This document shows positions 47,317 to 57,774 of a stretch of DNA of 64,000 nucleotides, piece by piece. The stretch's first letter is position 1; every line of letters begins with the position of its first letter. The notes under the pieces were generated by a model. The model had not been told where the DNA came from. It did not search any database and saw nothing but the letters and a program-made list of their open reading frames with translations. This stretch comes from Dichetophora obliterata (Eukaryota; Arthropoda; Insecta; Diptera; Sciomyzidae). Where the stretch lies: the NCBI GenBank assembly GCA_963920525.1, contig OY986440.1:13743225-13807224 (forward strand). The letters are read 5' to 3'. A program made the position numbers and the translations under genes.

Positions 47317-47660
47317 TATATATCGTATACAGGGGCGTAACTAGCGGGGAGATAAGGGGGTAGACTATCCTCCCTACTTGTTTAGAGTCGGCCTAATTGT
47401 TATTTTTTACTAAAATTTTTTAAAATATTAATTTTTATAAACAATAATTATGAACGCATCAAAGCTAGTCGTACCTTTTATTGCCATTTTCATAACAAAA
47501 ACCAACTTTAGTCGGGTATTTAATTTTAATTCATACCCAAAACTATCTTCAGTCGGCCAATTCACTTATTACTTAAACTTAATACCTTAAACGAACTTCA
47601 GTCTGCCAACTCATTTTAAGTCGTATCAGCGTTGTATTGTTGTAAACGAATCCAGGGGCC

Positions 47661-47745
47661 GAATTACAGCATCCGTGATCGAGCAAAATTGTACAAAATT
47701 GATAGGCACTTGTCTCGTCGTGCTCTTCGTTATTTTGCTCGGACC
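47661..47745. mobile_element. Miniature palindromic element U, copy 1
   Basis: It starts GAATTACAGCATCCGTGATC and ends near TTTTGCTCGGA. Its centre (AGGCACTTGTCTCGTCGTGC) is in the opposite orientation to the copy at 48322, although the left end reads the same. The right terminus is diverged. Confidence 0.65.
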
Positions 47746-48321
47746 CAGTGTTTCTTTGTGACAAAATGCAGAAAAAGTTCAGAAAAGTAGTATAAATTTT
47801 GTTGAAAAAGTACGGAAGTAGCAATGCATAGTAATGTAAAAGAGAGCAGCGGACCAAATGAAAAAAATGGAAGCCGTCGAACTGAATATTTTAAATGCTA
47901 TGAAATTTATTTCTTGTACCCTTAAATCATTAGAAAAAATAAATTCGGACTCTGAAGTACGGATAATCTAATTAGTAGTGCTGTTACATTGTTTAAATCT
48001 TTTAATGTTGATGCTGAAAAGGAATTCTCATTTCGCCATCGCCGTCGTCTTGCAACGAAACGTTTGGATGATAACAATGCCAACGCGGCTTATTTTTCAA
48101 TGAACTGTTTTTATAGAAGAAAATTTAAACTTGTGTTGGATAAGATATCCTCCCTGATGCGAGATAAATTAAGCAGTTGCTTAGAAACAATAAAGCCTCT
48201 TTATGAACTCCTTAATCCAATTCTATCTTCTACTAACTTGATCAAAAAGCGAATTCTAGAATCAATAAAATTGCTACCAAAAAATTGTTTGTTGGATTCA
48301 CTTCAATTGAAAGCAGGGGCC

Positions 48322-48421
48322 GAATTACAGCATCCGTGATCGAGCAATATTACGAAGGGCACGACGAGATAAGTGCCTACCAATCTTGTATAATTTTGCT
48401 CGATCACGAATGCTGTAATTC
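48322..48421. mobile_element. Miniature palindromic element U, copy 2
   Basis: GAATTACAGCATCCGTGATC continues GAGCA, and the inverse TGCTCGATCACGAATGCTGT then AATTC closes it. It is 100 bp and lies between two parts of the hAT frame. CAGGGGCC precedes both copies. Confidence 0.75.
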
Positions 48422-48540
48422 TTAATGGCTTATTAATACTTTCATCGGAAAAGGACATAGTTGATATCATTAACTTAGAAAATATTGCGCGGCAATCGGC
48501 TACCTTAAAAAAAAAGAAGAATTAATATTTAAATGTTATA

Positions 48541-49712
48541 CTTAAAAATTAAGTTTGTATTATTTATTTAAAACACTATTTTTTAATTAATTTAAAAAAA
48601 CTAAAATAAAAAATGTAAAAGAAATTGTTTAAAATAACCCCCATACAACGGCGCCCCCATCAAAAAATAATGATTTCAACGTATTTCGGTTCTGTAATAT
48701 GTCTAACTAACCCAATTAAATCCCTCATTATTCAATTCGAACGAAGAATGCAAAGTGCAAGTTACAAAATAAGTTGAACTAATTGTTGTTTTGCTTTGTC
48801 TCAAATGAATCATGGTTTTTTTATTACTATGCAGTAATAAATGTTTATAAAAATATGCCTTTCTTATTTTGTTTTTTTCAAAAATACTTGAAATTCACGT
48901 ATTTTTAAACGACCAATGACTTTTTTACTCACAAAAATATGGCAACACTGAGTGTAGACCAGCACCATGACCCAGCTAGACTGTTAAATATTCCGTATAT
49001 ATGGCATATACGTAGCGACCTTGACGTTAAAGTCATATAAAATTCTCCATACATTGTACGTTAAATTTGTTCTACCAAAATACTAGATATATGGACAGAC
49101 GCTCATCTGTGTGATCTGGCATCTCTGTCTGCCACACATGTTTTACCGATAAGAAAAAGTACATCTGAATTGCTCACACCAATAACAAATTCAGCTGTGC
49201 CTACTTCTCCCCCCCGCCGTTGTATGATGACCACCCCCTAACCAAAGAACAGAACTCTGACATGTTGCTTAAATTACAAAAAACGATTTGTATATAAACA
49301 AATTACCTTTAGCTTACAACAGTTGCGGCATAAAAATTAATATGTTAGCACACAAATTCTTATAAAAAAACACGTATTTTCATAAACAGCAACAATGGCA
49401 CCAGCGACAGCAGCATTTGTTTGAAAATGTTTTGATTTAAAATTGTTGAAAATGTTTCCCGGGAATTTGTTTCGTATTCTGAAAAGAAAAATTGTTGAAT
49501 TTTTTATTTGATTTATAAAAATAATGTTATTTGTATACTTCCTTTCTGTTGCAGTGCTCATTTTGTTTGGTTTTTTTTTCTAGTTTAGTATAATTTTGGA
49601 AGGAAAAGAGCAAGATATATAAACATATATAACTTAACTTGTTTAACATAACATCAGAACGTATGAATGTATTGGTGACAACCAAACTTTGTTTCAATGT
49701 GTTTGTAAACAC
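48541..49712. other. No assignable gene
   Basis: The stretch contains the presumed tail of the hAT relic (to about 48700) and then AT-rich sequence. Short open frames lack family resemblance. Confidence 0.4.
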
Positions 49713-49720
49713 GTTAGAGC

Positions 49721-49756
49721 CAAAGAAGTAAAATATTTAAATATTTTACTACTTTG
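49721..49756. other. Apparent excision footprint of a P-b element, TSD GTTAGAGC
   Basis: Identical 8-mers GTTAGAGC (49713-49720 and 49757-49764) flank 36 bp made of CAAAGAAGTAAAATAT and its near-inverse ATATTTTACTACTTTG with four T/A bases between. This is about 16-17 nt of each P-b TIR and nothing else. P transposase is known to cut leaving 17-nt single-stranded TIR ends, so end-joining leaves just this type of scar. Confidence 0.75.
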
Positions 49757-49886
49757 GTTAGAGCTGTCTAGCTGGGGAGAATGCTATGAGGAAGAAAAAC
49801 AGTCAAAAATAGCAAAATGGCTGAGTTTGACAGTTATGGTCACTAAAGGTCCAATTATAATAGAAGTAACGTAATGTAGTCTAATG

Positions 49887-50655
49887 CAAGGTTGCCAGCC
49901 AAAATTCGGAACAACTCCCATGAAAATTACCTTTTTCCCAAAGTAACATAAAATAAATACCACCAAAATTCCCATGCTAAAGGTAAACAAAAACAATTCC
50001 CACAGCAATTAAAAAATACCAAAAAAAAATCCCACGATCATTAAAAATTACCACAAAAACACCACGCATTTTAAAAATATCACCAAAAATCAAATATGCA
50101 TTTAAAAATCCCACAAGAAATCCCATACGTATTAAAAAATACCACGAAAAATCAATCAAAATATTTGCACTTTTTTTTGGAATTTTAAAACAATTTTTGA
50201 AAGCTTAACGCTTGCATGCAGAAATGTAGAATTTTCAGAAAAGGTCAGAATTTTAAGGTCAGAATTTTGTTCAGAAAAGAATGCGCTATTAGTTTTTATG
50301 CAATTTTTTGATGTCAACTTGTTCTTAAAACAAATATGCAATTTAACCGTTTATATTAAGGGTAAGTTCGAAGAAATTTACAGCGTAAACATATACCTAG
50401 CTTTACTCTTCTATATATATACTTCGATCATCGAATACTATGATTAAGATTTTGCTTAATAAGAGTAAAAAAAAAAAAATTTAAGAAAAATTTCCAAATT
50501 CCCATGCAATTAAAAAATACCACGCTGAATTCAAACGCCAATTAAAAAATATCACGCTGAATTAAAAAATACGATGGGAATTCCCAAAAAAAAATTCCCA
50601 AGATCAATTAAAAATTACCACGAATGGGAATTTTCCCAGAATACTGGCAACCTTG
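49887..50655. mobile_element. MITE J with internal tandem repeats, TSD GTCTAATG
   Basis: The TIR is CAAGGTTGCCAG at both ends. The 8-bp TSD GTCTAATG is exact at 49879-49886 and 50656-50663; the empty site is seen in the H2 copy at about 51128. The interior is largely diverged ~30-35-bp units such as AAAAATACCACGAAAAATC and ATTCCCATG. hAT-like by TSD length. Confidence 0.82.
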
Positions 50656-50920
50656 GTCTAATGTTAATTGAGCAGTGTGTTCTTTCACTTATTGTTTCAA
50701 ACAATATTTTCTTATTCAAGTGATTATAATAAACATAACGTAATGTAACGGGACGTAAAGATCCGTTGAATTTCAATCTCTACGTTACTTTACATTACGT
50801 CTGTTCAAAGAACAACTAAACATTGAGGTTAGATTCGATTATTGTACTATTTTATATTGTTAAACTACGCTTTTTGTTGAGTTTTCGTTATTAATGTGAT
50901 AGTTCTATATATCCACAGCT

Positions 50921-51002
50921 ATGGATGACGAAGTTTTAATTGAACTTCTACGGGAACGTGCAATTATTTACGATCAACAACTGCCTGACTACTGCCTATT
51001 AT
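50921..51002 (+). pseudogene. MADF-domain-like exon of the Harbinger-like element
   Basis: Reading from the ATG: MDDEVLIELLRERAIIYDQQ then LPDYCL and a stop. The pattern (acidic start, Leu-Ile-Glu, Arg-Glu-Arg, Tyr-Asp, Pro-Asp-Tyr) is the first helix and turn of a MADF DNA-binding domain. A CCACAG acceptor-like site precedes it. The same exon in H2 (51833) has a stop after LIELAR. Confidence 0.65.
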
Positions 51003-51097
51003 AATTGCTACAACGTTTTCTTACATTACGTCCCGTCCCGATGACAGTTGACAACATTTCGTTACTTTACATTACGTCTATTATAATTGGACCTTAA

Positions 51098-52006
51098 GGG
51101 TCCAATTACATAGAAGTAACGTAATGTGGTTTAATGTCAACTGAGCAGTGCGTTCTTTGAGCCTGTTCTCACGCGCCTTACGTTAGGCGGAGCATCGGAT
51201 AATTTTGACGTATACAGGTATGGTGGGAAGTGGGAAGGTGACAAGTTACGTAAGGCAGCATTTTCAAACATTTTGAAAATTTTGCGATTCATTTTGACGT
51301 CTGTTACTTTGAAGTTTCATTGTTTGTCATTTTCCTCTTGGTTCTCTTATGTTTTAGCGCAAATAAATTTTGTTTTGCATTGGTTGGGTTTTTACTTTTA
51401 CTTATTTCTAATTGTTTGCATTTCTGTTTAATTTACAAAGTAATGAATTTTCCGAAATTCAAGAGCACATTTTATTGACTGTTCTCGGAATTCAAAATAA
51501 GGCGGGCTTAAAAAAGTCGGTAGTAGGAACACCTAACAGATGCATAGTGTCAAAATAACGCCATTACTCTGCCTTTTTAAGGAGAGTGAGAACAGGGTCT
51601 TTAACTTATTGTTTCAAACAATACTTTCTTATATAAGTGATTATAATAAAAGTAGTGATTAAATAACGTAATGTAACGGGACGTAAAGATCTGTTGAATT
51701 TGGATTTCTTCGATACTTTACATTACGTCTTGTTAAAGGGACACTAAACTAAATTGAGCTATTTTATTTTATTGAACTAAGTTTTTTGTTGAGTTTTCGT
51801 TATTAATGTGACAGTTCTATATATCCACAGCTATGGATGACGAAGTTTTAATTGAACTTGCACGGTAACGTGCAATTATTTACAACAAACAACTGCCTGG
51901 CTACTGCTTATCATAATTGCTGCAACGTTTTCTTACATTACGTCCCGTCCCGATGACAGTTGACAATATTTCGTTACTTTACATTACGTCTATTATAATT
52001 CGACCT
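51098..52006 (+). mobile_element. Harbinger-like element H2, sharing a TAA with H1
   Basis: It starts GGGTCCAATTACATAGAAGT directly after the TAA that ends H1 and closes with TATTATAATTCGACCT followed by TAA (52007-52009). It is homologous to H1 along its length. MITE B (51159-51599) is inserted near its left end. The MADF-like exon begins at 51833 and is broken. Confidence 0.78.
51159..51599. mobile_element. 441-bp MITE, family A, second copy, TSD TTT
   Basis: Ends are GAGCCTGTTCTCACGCGCCT and an inverse ending GTGAGAACAGGGTC. TTT flanks it (51156-51158, 51600-51602), and H1 shows the empty site (GTTCTTTCACTTATTG near 50678). The interior matches 4415-4854. Confidence 0.82.
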
Positions 52007-52115
52007 TAAGAGAGAGAGCACATTCAGCTCTAACACTACCTTGTCAGTTATACTATGGTAAAGTTTATATTCAATCGGTTTACAATAACATAATGGAAAA
52101 ATCGTTGCATGAAAC

Positions 52116-52256
52116 CATGGTAGAACTAGTAAAGGTATATGCATTTCTGACTGCTCTCTTTTTCTCATAGCCAGAATTGTCAAACTCAAGCATTTTGCTA
52201 TTCTTGCCTATTTTTCCTTTCTTATCGCATTCTCATCGTTTTCAAATGCTACTATG
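52116..52256. mobile_element. P-like MITE family P-g, copy 3, internally deleted, TSD CATGAAAC
   Basis: The left end CATGGTAGAACTAGTAAAGG and left half match copy 2. The right half is lost down to a short end (…GCTACTATG). TSD CATGAAAC is exact at 52108-52115 and 52257-52264. Confidence 0.8.
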
Positions 52257-52419
52257 CATGAAACCCTTATTCTTAACAAGTGAATTAATTAAGTAAAAAG
52301 AGAAAAAAGCCGACAAGGAAGTGTGTTTTTGAAACCAAGAAAATGTTTTTATGGTACGAAATAAAGTGGAATAGAAAAAGAAGTGTATTTCCAAGAAATA
52401 GCAAACGCACATTGGCGTG

Positions 52420-52600
52420 TCATGTAAGCTACCAACAATCTACCAAAAGTAGCTTCAAAAATTATTAAACAGCAAGAAACTGTTTTGCCATTGCGCGATG
52501 CTGTCTTCTTGAACGCTAAAAGATAATTAAGTCCATCCGACATGTAGGATAGTCCGAAAGCTCGAACAGACTCCCGTTATTCTGCCATCCTACAAGCATA
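52420..52600. repeat. Dispersed repeat E with CATCC-ACATGTAGGATAGTCCGAAA
   Basis: AAACAGCAAGAAACTGTTTT...CTTCTTGAACGCTAAAAGAT...CATCCGACATGTAGGATAGT is also found at 57540-57680. Inverted ACTATCCTACAAGTAGGAC occurs at 52801-52825. It is probably a MITE family with CATCCTACATGTAGGAT-type ends. Confidence 0.6.
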
Positions 52601-52601
52601 G

Positions 52602-52749
52602 AGGCATGCCACATTTAGCGGACACGGACAAATTTGTTGTTATTTTCACGGGTAATTTGTCTGTGTTCAATCTCTCAATTTCCAGTTTTTTATTTTACCC
52701 TCGAAAACAACAACTAATTTGTCTATGTTCGCCAAGTGTGATATGCCCC
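52602..52749. repeat. Palindromic foldback MITE F, copy 2
   Basis: It is homologous to 18991-19133 (GGACACGGACAAATTTGTTG; inverse ACTAATTTGTCTATGTTCGC). CATAG precedes it and ATAG follows it, as in copy 1. A partial P-b terminus (CATAGAAGTAAAATATAA) overlaps the right flank. Confidence 0.7.
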
Positions 52750-52829
52750 ATAGAAGTAAAATATAAAGTAAATATTAAGTTGACATAAAAGGGGATTTCG
52801 GACTATCCTACAAGTAGGACGGATATGAC

Positions 52830-55800
52830 AGGTCAGATGGACATGTAGGATGTGCGAAAGCTAATACTGCAGCCCGTTTTACATGTAGGATGAAAATAAA
52901 AAACTTTTGATTTTTTGTGGTGGTTCATCCTACATGTAGTATGTGCGAACGCACGCTCATCCGACTTTACACATTTTCTCATTCTAAAAAAAACGTCATG
53001 GAGCAGGGAACGAAAATAAACCGAACGATATTTTAATGTGCCTCGCATGGCATGAATTTCCGTTCGGTTGCGTATATGTCAGTGCAGACGAACATAAATG
53101 TTATTATTCTGTATCGTTCGACAGCATGGCATGCACTACATTATAATTATGTTTGCATACTCTCTACTCAACACATTCGGCATACGATATTTTTTACGTA
53201 GGCTATTCTCTCTCATTTTGGGTCTCAGAATCAGTGTTGCCAACACTTTTTCATATGTATAAAATTATATATATAATGTAAAAAATGTATTTTCAACCAA
53301 CTCTTGGATATTTAACTCTATTTGTGCAAAAATTCCCTCATCATCAGATGAATCGTAATATTTATATACAGACACGGAGTTTTGAAATATTAAATTTCAA
53401 GAAGCCTTCTGGTATGTCACAGCAATAGCTTTTAAATCTTATTCAATAAACACTATATCACATTACGCATATGCAATTCTATTTTTTTTTCATGCTCTGT
53501 TTTTACAATGTTCATTGCGCTTTTTACTTACCTTTCCATTCTATGTTATTAAATACACATATAGGTTTTTATTTTGCGTAAATGAAAATTTTAATTTGCA
53601 AATATTTTATTCATAAGAATGCGCTAACATTAAAACCTTAACAGATTGGAAGAAACAATTTTTCTATTGTTTCTTAAAAAAAAGCCGGCAACACACTTAA
53701 AAACAAGCATTGAAAAATAATTAAAATAATTATTTTTAAAAAAATATTCACTTTTCAAAACAAGCTAGAAAAAGCTAGAAGATTAGGGTTGTCAATTCGG
53801 TGACCAGCGTGTAGATTGACTCGTAGAAGATTTACATTTACTATTTAGATCGCTTTCAGAAAAGAACAAAAAAGCTTGAGTGTCTCCTTAATGCTCTGTT
53901 TTTTCTGTGTCAACTATTATTAAAAATAAAGTGAAATTGATTTTTTATATCAAATATTTAATATCTAATTGAAAAATACCATACTTATACTTGCTAATAT
54001 TTTGAGTTAAGATAGATACACGTTAAATTACTTACAAACGGTTTTTTCTTTTATTTTGGATTAAATTTAAAAAGCTGTCATTTTCACTATTGTAAATTTT
54101 TTAAATAACATGGAAATAACAGTAGTAAATGCAGTTTACTTATGTTTTCTTTAAACTGCAAAAATTATTACATTATTATTATTATAAATAATAAATTATT
54201 ATTATATTTACTTGTCATTGAAATCCATTTGTGAAAAAAAGACCGAAATATATCATAGACAGATACACCCAAAACCTCAAGATAAATTCCGAAAAAATAT
54301 GTTAGCTTATAATATTGCTAACTTGGCAACTCTGAGCAGAAGCAATAATTTTTTCCCGCTGGTAAGACTTTGTGTGTTCCAAATAAAAGAAGTATACTTT
54401 AATAAAACTGCTTGCTTTTTTAAAGTTCAAACCTTAACTGGGAAATTTCGATCACGACTAGTAATCAATTACATTATATTTAAAAAATAGTTGTAATGAT
54501 AAAACAATTCTTATGCAAAAAAATTCTATTAGTAATTGATTAAGATTACAAATAACCAAAAAATAATCACGATTACTTTAGATTACGCCAAATAATAAAA
54601 AAAATAAAAGTACGCAATAAAAAAATCGAAGTACTTTTAAATAGGACTGTCATCTACATCGTAAGAAGAAATTAAGAGGTTATGTAATGAGTTAATTTAC
54701 CACTGGGATGACGCTAACACTGTCGAATTGTTTTTGTTTTATTGCATCATTATTCTCTATTCATAGCATTGAGAATCAGGAAGAGTTGCACAGTGGTGTG
54801 AACGCGGAATCAAATAGTTTTCTAGTGACAACTTTGTTATAACCCTTAAGCCTTTGAGGTGATATTAAAATTAAAACGATTGGCTGCGAACCTGCTTAAA
54901 AGAAACCAAGAGGGTAAATAAATGCTAATATTATTTTTGACAGAGCAGAGTGATAGCTTAAATTAAAAAATTTAATTCCTTATGAATTGAAATTGTATTT
55001 TGCTTACAATCTTAAAGTTAATATTAACATTTAAAATAATTGGCTGCGAACCTATCTTAAACGAACAAAAGAATAAATAAATTCGTATACTTTTTTTAAA
55101 GAGCTGTTTTACTATATCTACAACAAAAGTATGTAGCGTTCATAGTTTTTGTGTTACATGGAAAGTAGTCGCGGTTTGGGGCGGGTTTGTTTGTTTTCTA
55201 ATTATAACTCACACGCATAATTTTATTGATCAATGACGAATCCTTCTATTTTATTCCTACATGAATACAGTATGGAACCACTGTGCGGTGTAATTCCATG
55301 AAAGTTCAGCAATCATCTTATTCGTGTTAGTTCGCACTAATATAGTAAAATTCACAAGGGGCCGCACTCGGATCTTGCTGAACAGGAAGGGCCGAGCGCT
55401 AAAGTAAATATAAACTCTTTCAGTGAATTTGTCCAATATATTGGACACGACAGAAAGTAATTTTTAATATTATCTTGCTACGGTTTTTTTTAATTAATTT
55501 GGTTCTATAAAAAACAATGTACCAACATGACAAAAATAAATTTGGAGAGATATTTGACATTAAAGTCAGTTGGATTTGGTTTTTGTCCTATTTTGTAAGA
55601 AAAACCAACCATACAGAAATCATATTAATGTTTTTTCTTACTTTTTATGACAATAAAATGATAATAAAATTAAGAGGATTTTTTAAATTTTAAAATGATT
55701 TTAAAATGATAATAAAATTAAGAGTAAGTAGCGCAGGTAAAAATCAAAGGTATGTTTCTTCATCTTTTTTAGAACCGTTATGATAGGAGTATTAACATAA

Positions 55801-56950
55801 AAAATACTATTTCGGCTTAGCCTAGCCATTGAAAGGACTTAAGAGACGTTGAAGTGAAATCGTTGCAGTGTCAGTCAGATATCTTTAAACCATTTAGATA
55901 TTCTCTTTTCTAATATTAATTTTAAATACCTAAGTACTTTCTATAAAAATTGTTTTACATTACAAAAATAGTGATGAATATGGTGAGTTTTAATTATCGA
56001 AACATGTAAAAATTTTACGTCATTTAAATAAATTTTCAGACTTTTTAAGAGAAAAAACTTGTTATAAAGTGATTTTTTGGGAGTTAGGCGTTGTTTCTAC
56101 CCGAGCAACTAATTTTCGCACTTCATCTTTATTTTTAGATAGAATATTAACCCACTACTACACGGTTTATGATCCAGCTAAAATTTTTTTATGGATTTAT
56201 ACACTGAGAAAAGAAGCATATTAAAATCAAAGAACATTTACTCAATATTAAAAAAATTTTTTATTTGTTTCAGCGCAATTTTTTTTTTTTTTTAATGGAA
56301 ACTTTTCTTTAAAGTAAAGAAATAAATTCCAAAACAAAGAAATAGTTTATTCCTTTAAAGAAAATTTCTTTCTTTCTGAAAGAATAATTTCCATTTGCAA
56401 AAAAAATTTGAAAAAATAATTTTCTTTGATTGTAGTCTGAGTGTACAATTCATTTTAAAATCAATATAAAAAATAAAACAAATAAAATTTTACTTTTGAA
56501 TCCAAATTCTTAATTTTTTGAAATAAATGCTAAATAGATGCAATAAATTGATATTGTTTAAAGAAATAATTTCCTTAAAACTAACGAAATTTCAGATTTT
56601 AAAACAAATACCTGTGTTTTTTATTTCAAAGTTGAACTTTTTTCTGAGTTTGTTTAAAATGGAATAACTAGATACACAAACAAAACTGTATGTAAAAAAG
56701 TAGTTTCATTTCCTTCAGAAGCCATATATGGCTGTTCGAAGGAGTGCGTGATTTCATGACCTTAACATGTACAATTGAAACACAATTCCATAAACATTAA
56801 ACAGTAGTCTTATATTCTATAAAAAAATTATATTATACAAGTGAACTTACTTACATGTAACAAGGAAAAATTAATATTTTATTTTCTGAATTCTCCAGTC
56901 ATAACGTCTGAAAAACTGAGATTTTCTTAGCAGCTGTGTTAAAAAAAGAG
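52830..56950. other. Gene-poor stretch with little assignable content
   Basis: No open frame here resembles a known family. 54530-54640 has AATC/GATT-rich sequence like 29480-30250. GGCTGCGAACCT...AAATAAAT phrases at 54880 and 55045 form a weak direct repeat about 163 bp apart. 56240-56600 is poly-purine/AAAGAAAT-rich. The ACGAAAATAAACC phrase near 53010 is echoed in reverse near 57420. Confidence 0.4.
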
Positions 56951-56954
56951 TCGT

Positions 56955-57035
56955 GTCGACAGACAGACAAACAGACGGAAACGGCTAAATCGGCCCAGTT
57001 AGTGATGCTGATCAAGAATATATAATATAATTTTC
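56955..57035. mobile_element. mini-me-like core (GTCY and TA microsatellite sides)
   Basis: CGACAGACAGACAAACAGAC is followed by GGCTAAATCGGCCCAGTTAG, TGATGCTGATCAAGAATATA and a TA-rich run. This order, a conserved core between GACA and TA simple repeats, is the mark of mini-me retroposons of flies. No coding part. Confidence 0.65.
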
Positions 57036-57683
57036 TAAACCAGACACGCCTTTTTATGGGCGTTAGAAAGAGTATAAAAATAAATAAACTGAATAGCTAA
57101 AAAAATGCTTTGATTATTCATACTAAAACAAGAGCGCCCTGCAAATGTATGCTACCTACAAAACTGGATGCGCCCTTGACACGCAGCATGTGCTTGAACA
57201 AAGATAAAATGTTTTTCTCTCTGCTTTCTCAGTCTCTCAAACAACGCTTCTCATAAGGTTCTTTAGTGTAGCTTATACTACGGAACAATGATGTTTATGT
57301 TCAAGTATGCAACTTGAACGCAACCGAATAATGGCCTTGATAATGAATGCTACACAACATAAACGTTCAGTTCTCTCAAATGAACGCTTTACTACCTTAA
57401 CGAACGAAACGTTAGAGTTTATTTTCGTTCCCTGCATGGAGTGAACATATAGCGAAAAACAAAAACAGAGTAAAAAGTTTAATATATAAAAATGGCAGGT
57501 GGTTCGCATACTGTTTCTGAAAGGAGTTAATTAAACTTTCTAGAAGTAACCTTCATAAATTATAAAACAGCAAGAAATTCATTTGCCATTGCATGATGCT
57601 ATCTTCTTGAACTCTGAAAAATAATTAAATCCATCCGACATGTAGAATAGTCCGAAAGCTCGAAGATACTTTACCATTATTCT

Positions 57684-57760
57684 GCCGTCCTACATGTCCA
57701 TCCTACATGTCCATCCTACATGTAGGATACATGTCCATCCTACATGTAGGATAGTCAGAA
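57684..57760. repeat. Tandem CATCCTACATGT repeat
   Basis: CATCCTACATGT is repeated about five times, with ACATGTAGGAT in inverse. It looks like expansion of the end of repeat E. The same ending occurs at 59449-59485. Confidence 0.7.
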
Positions 57761-57774
57761 ACCCCGTAATCAAA

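Larger units (their letters stand above)
47329..48540 (+). pseudogene. hAT transposase relic, interrupted
   Basis: It begins near ACAGGGGCGTAACTAGC, a start typical of hAT elements. The frame at 47989-48339 includes KEFSFRHRRRLATKR and YRRKFKLVLDKI, resembling the ZMYM1/Hermes-like hAT group; after an insertion it resumes at about 48421 with LNGLLILSSEKD. The phrase GGCGCCCCCATC at 48649 is also typical of such elements. The catalytic domain is mostly missing and no right TIR was found. Confidence 0.65.
49847..51094 (+). mobile_element. Harbinger-like element H1, TSD TAA, with MADF-like exon
   Basis: The left end AGGTCCAATTATAATAGAAG and the right end inverse …CTATTATAATTGGACCT match. TAA flanks at 49844-49846 and 51095-51097. 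Subterminal TTACATTACGT motifs recur. MITE J (49887-50655) is inserted near the left end. An exon at 50921 encodes MDDEVLIELLRERAIIYDQQ. A MADF-type accessory protein and a TWA target are hallmarks of PIF/Harbinger. The DDE transposase is missing. Confidence 0.8.
49765..52057 (-). mobile_element. P-g/P-d-related element, minus orientation, carrying two Harbinger-like elements
   Basis: 49790-49843 and 52010-52057 are homologous to 61156-61300 in reverse (AGTTTGACAGTTATGGTCACT; CACTACCTTGTC...ACTATG). The two Harbinger-like copies sit between. The right end is …ACTATG at 52057; the left end is not resolved. Confidence 0.5.

Noticed and set aside
50931..51840. Intact MADF transcription factor gene
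   Set aside because: Both copies stop within 30 codons and lie inside Harbinger-like ends, so they are transposon remnants.
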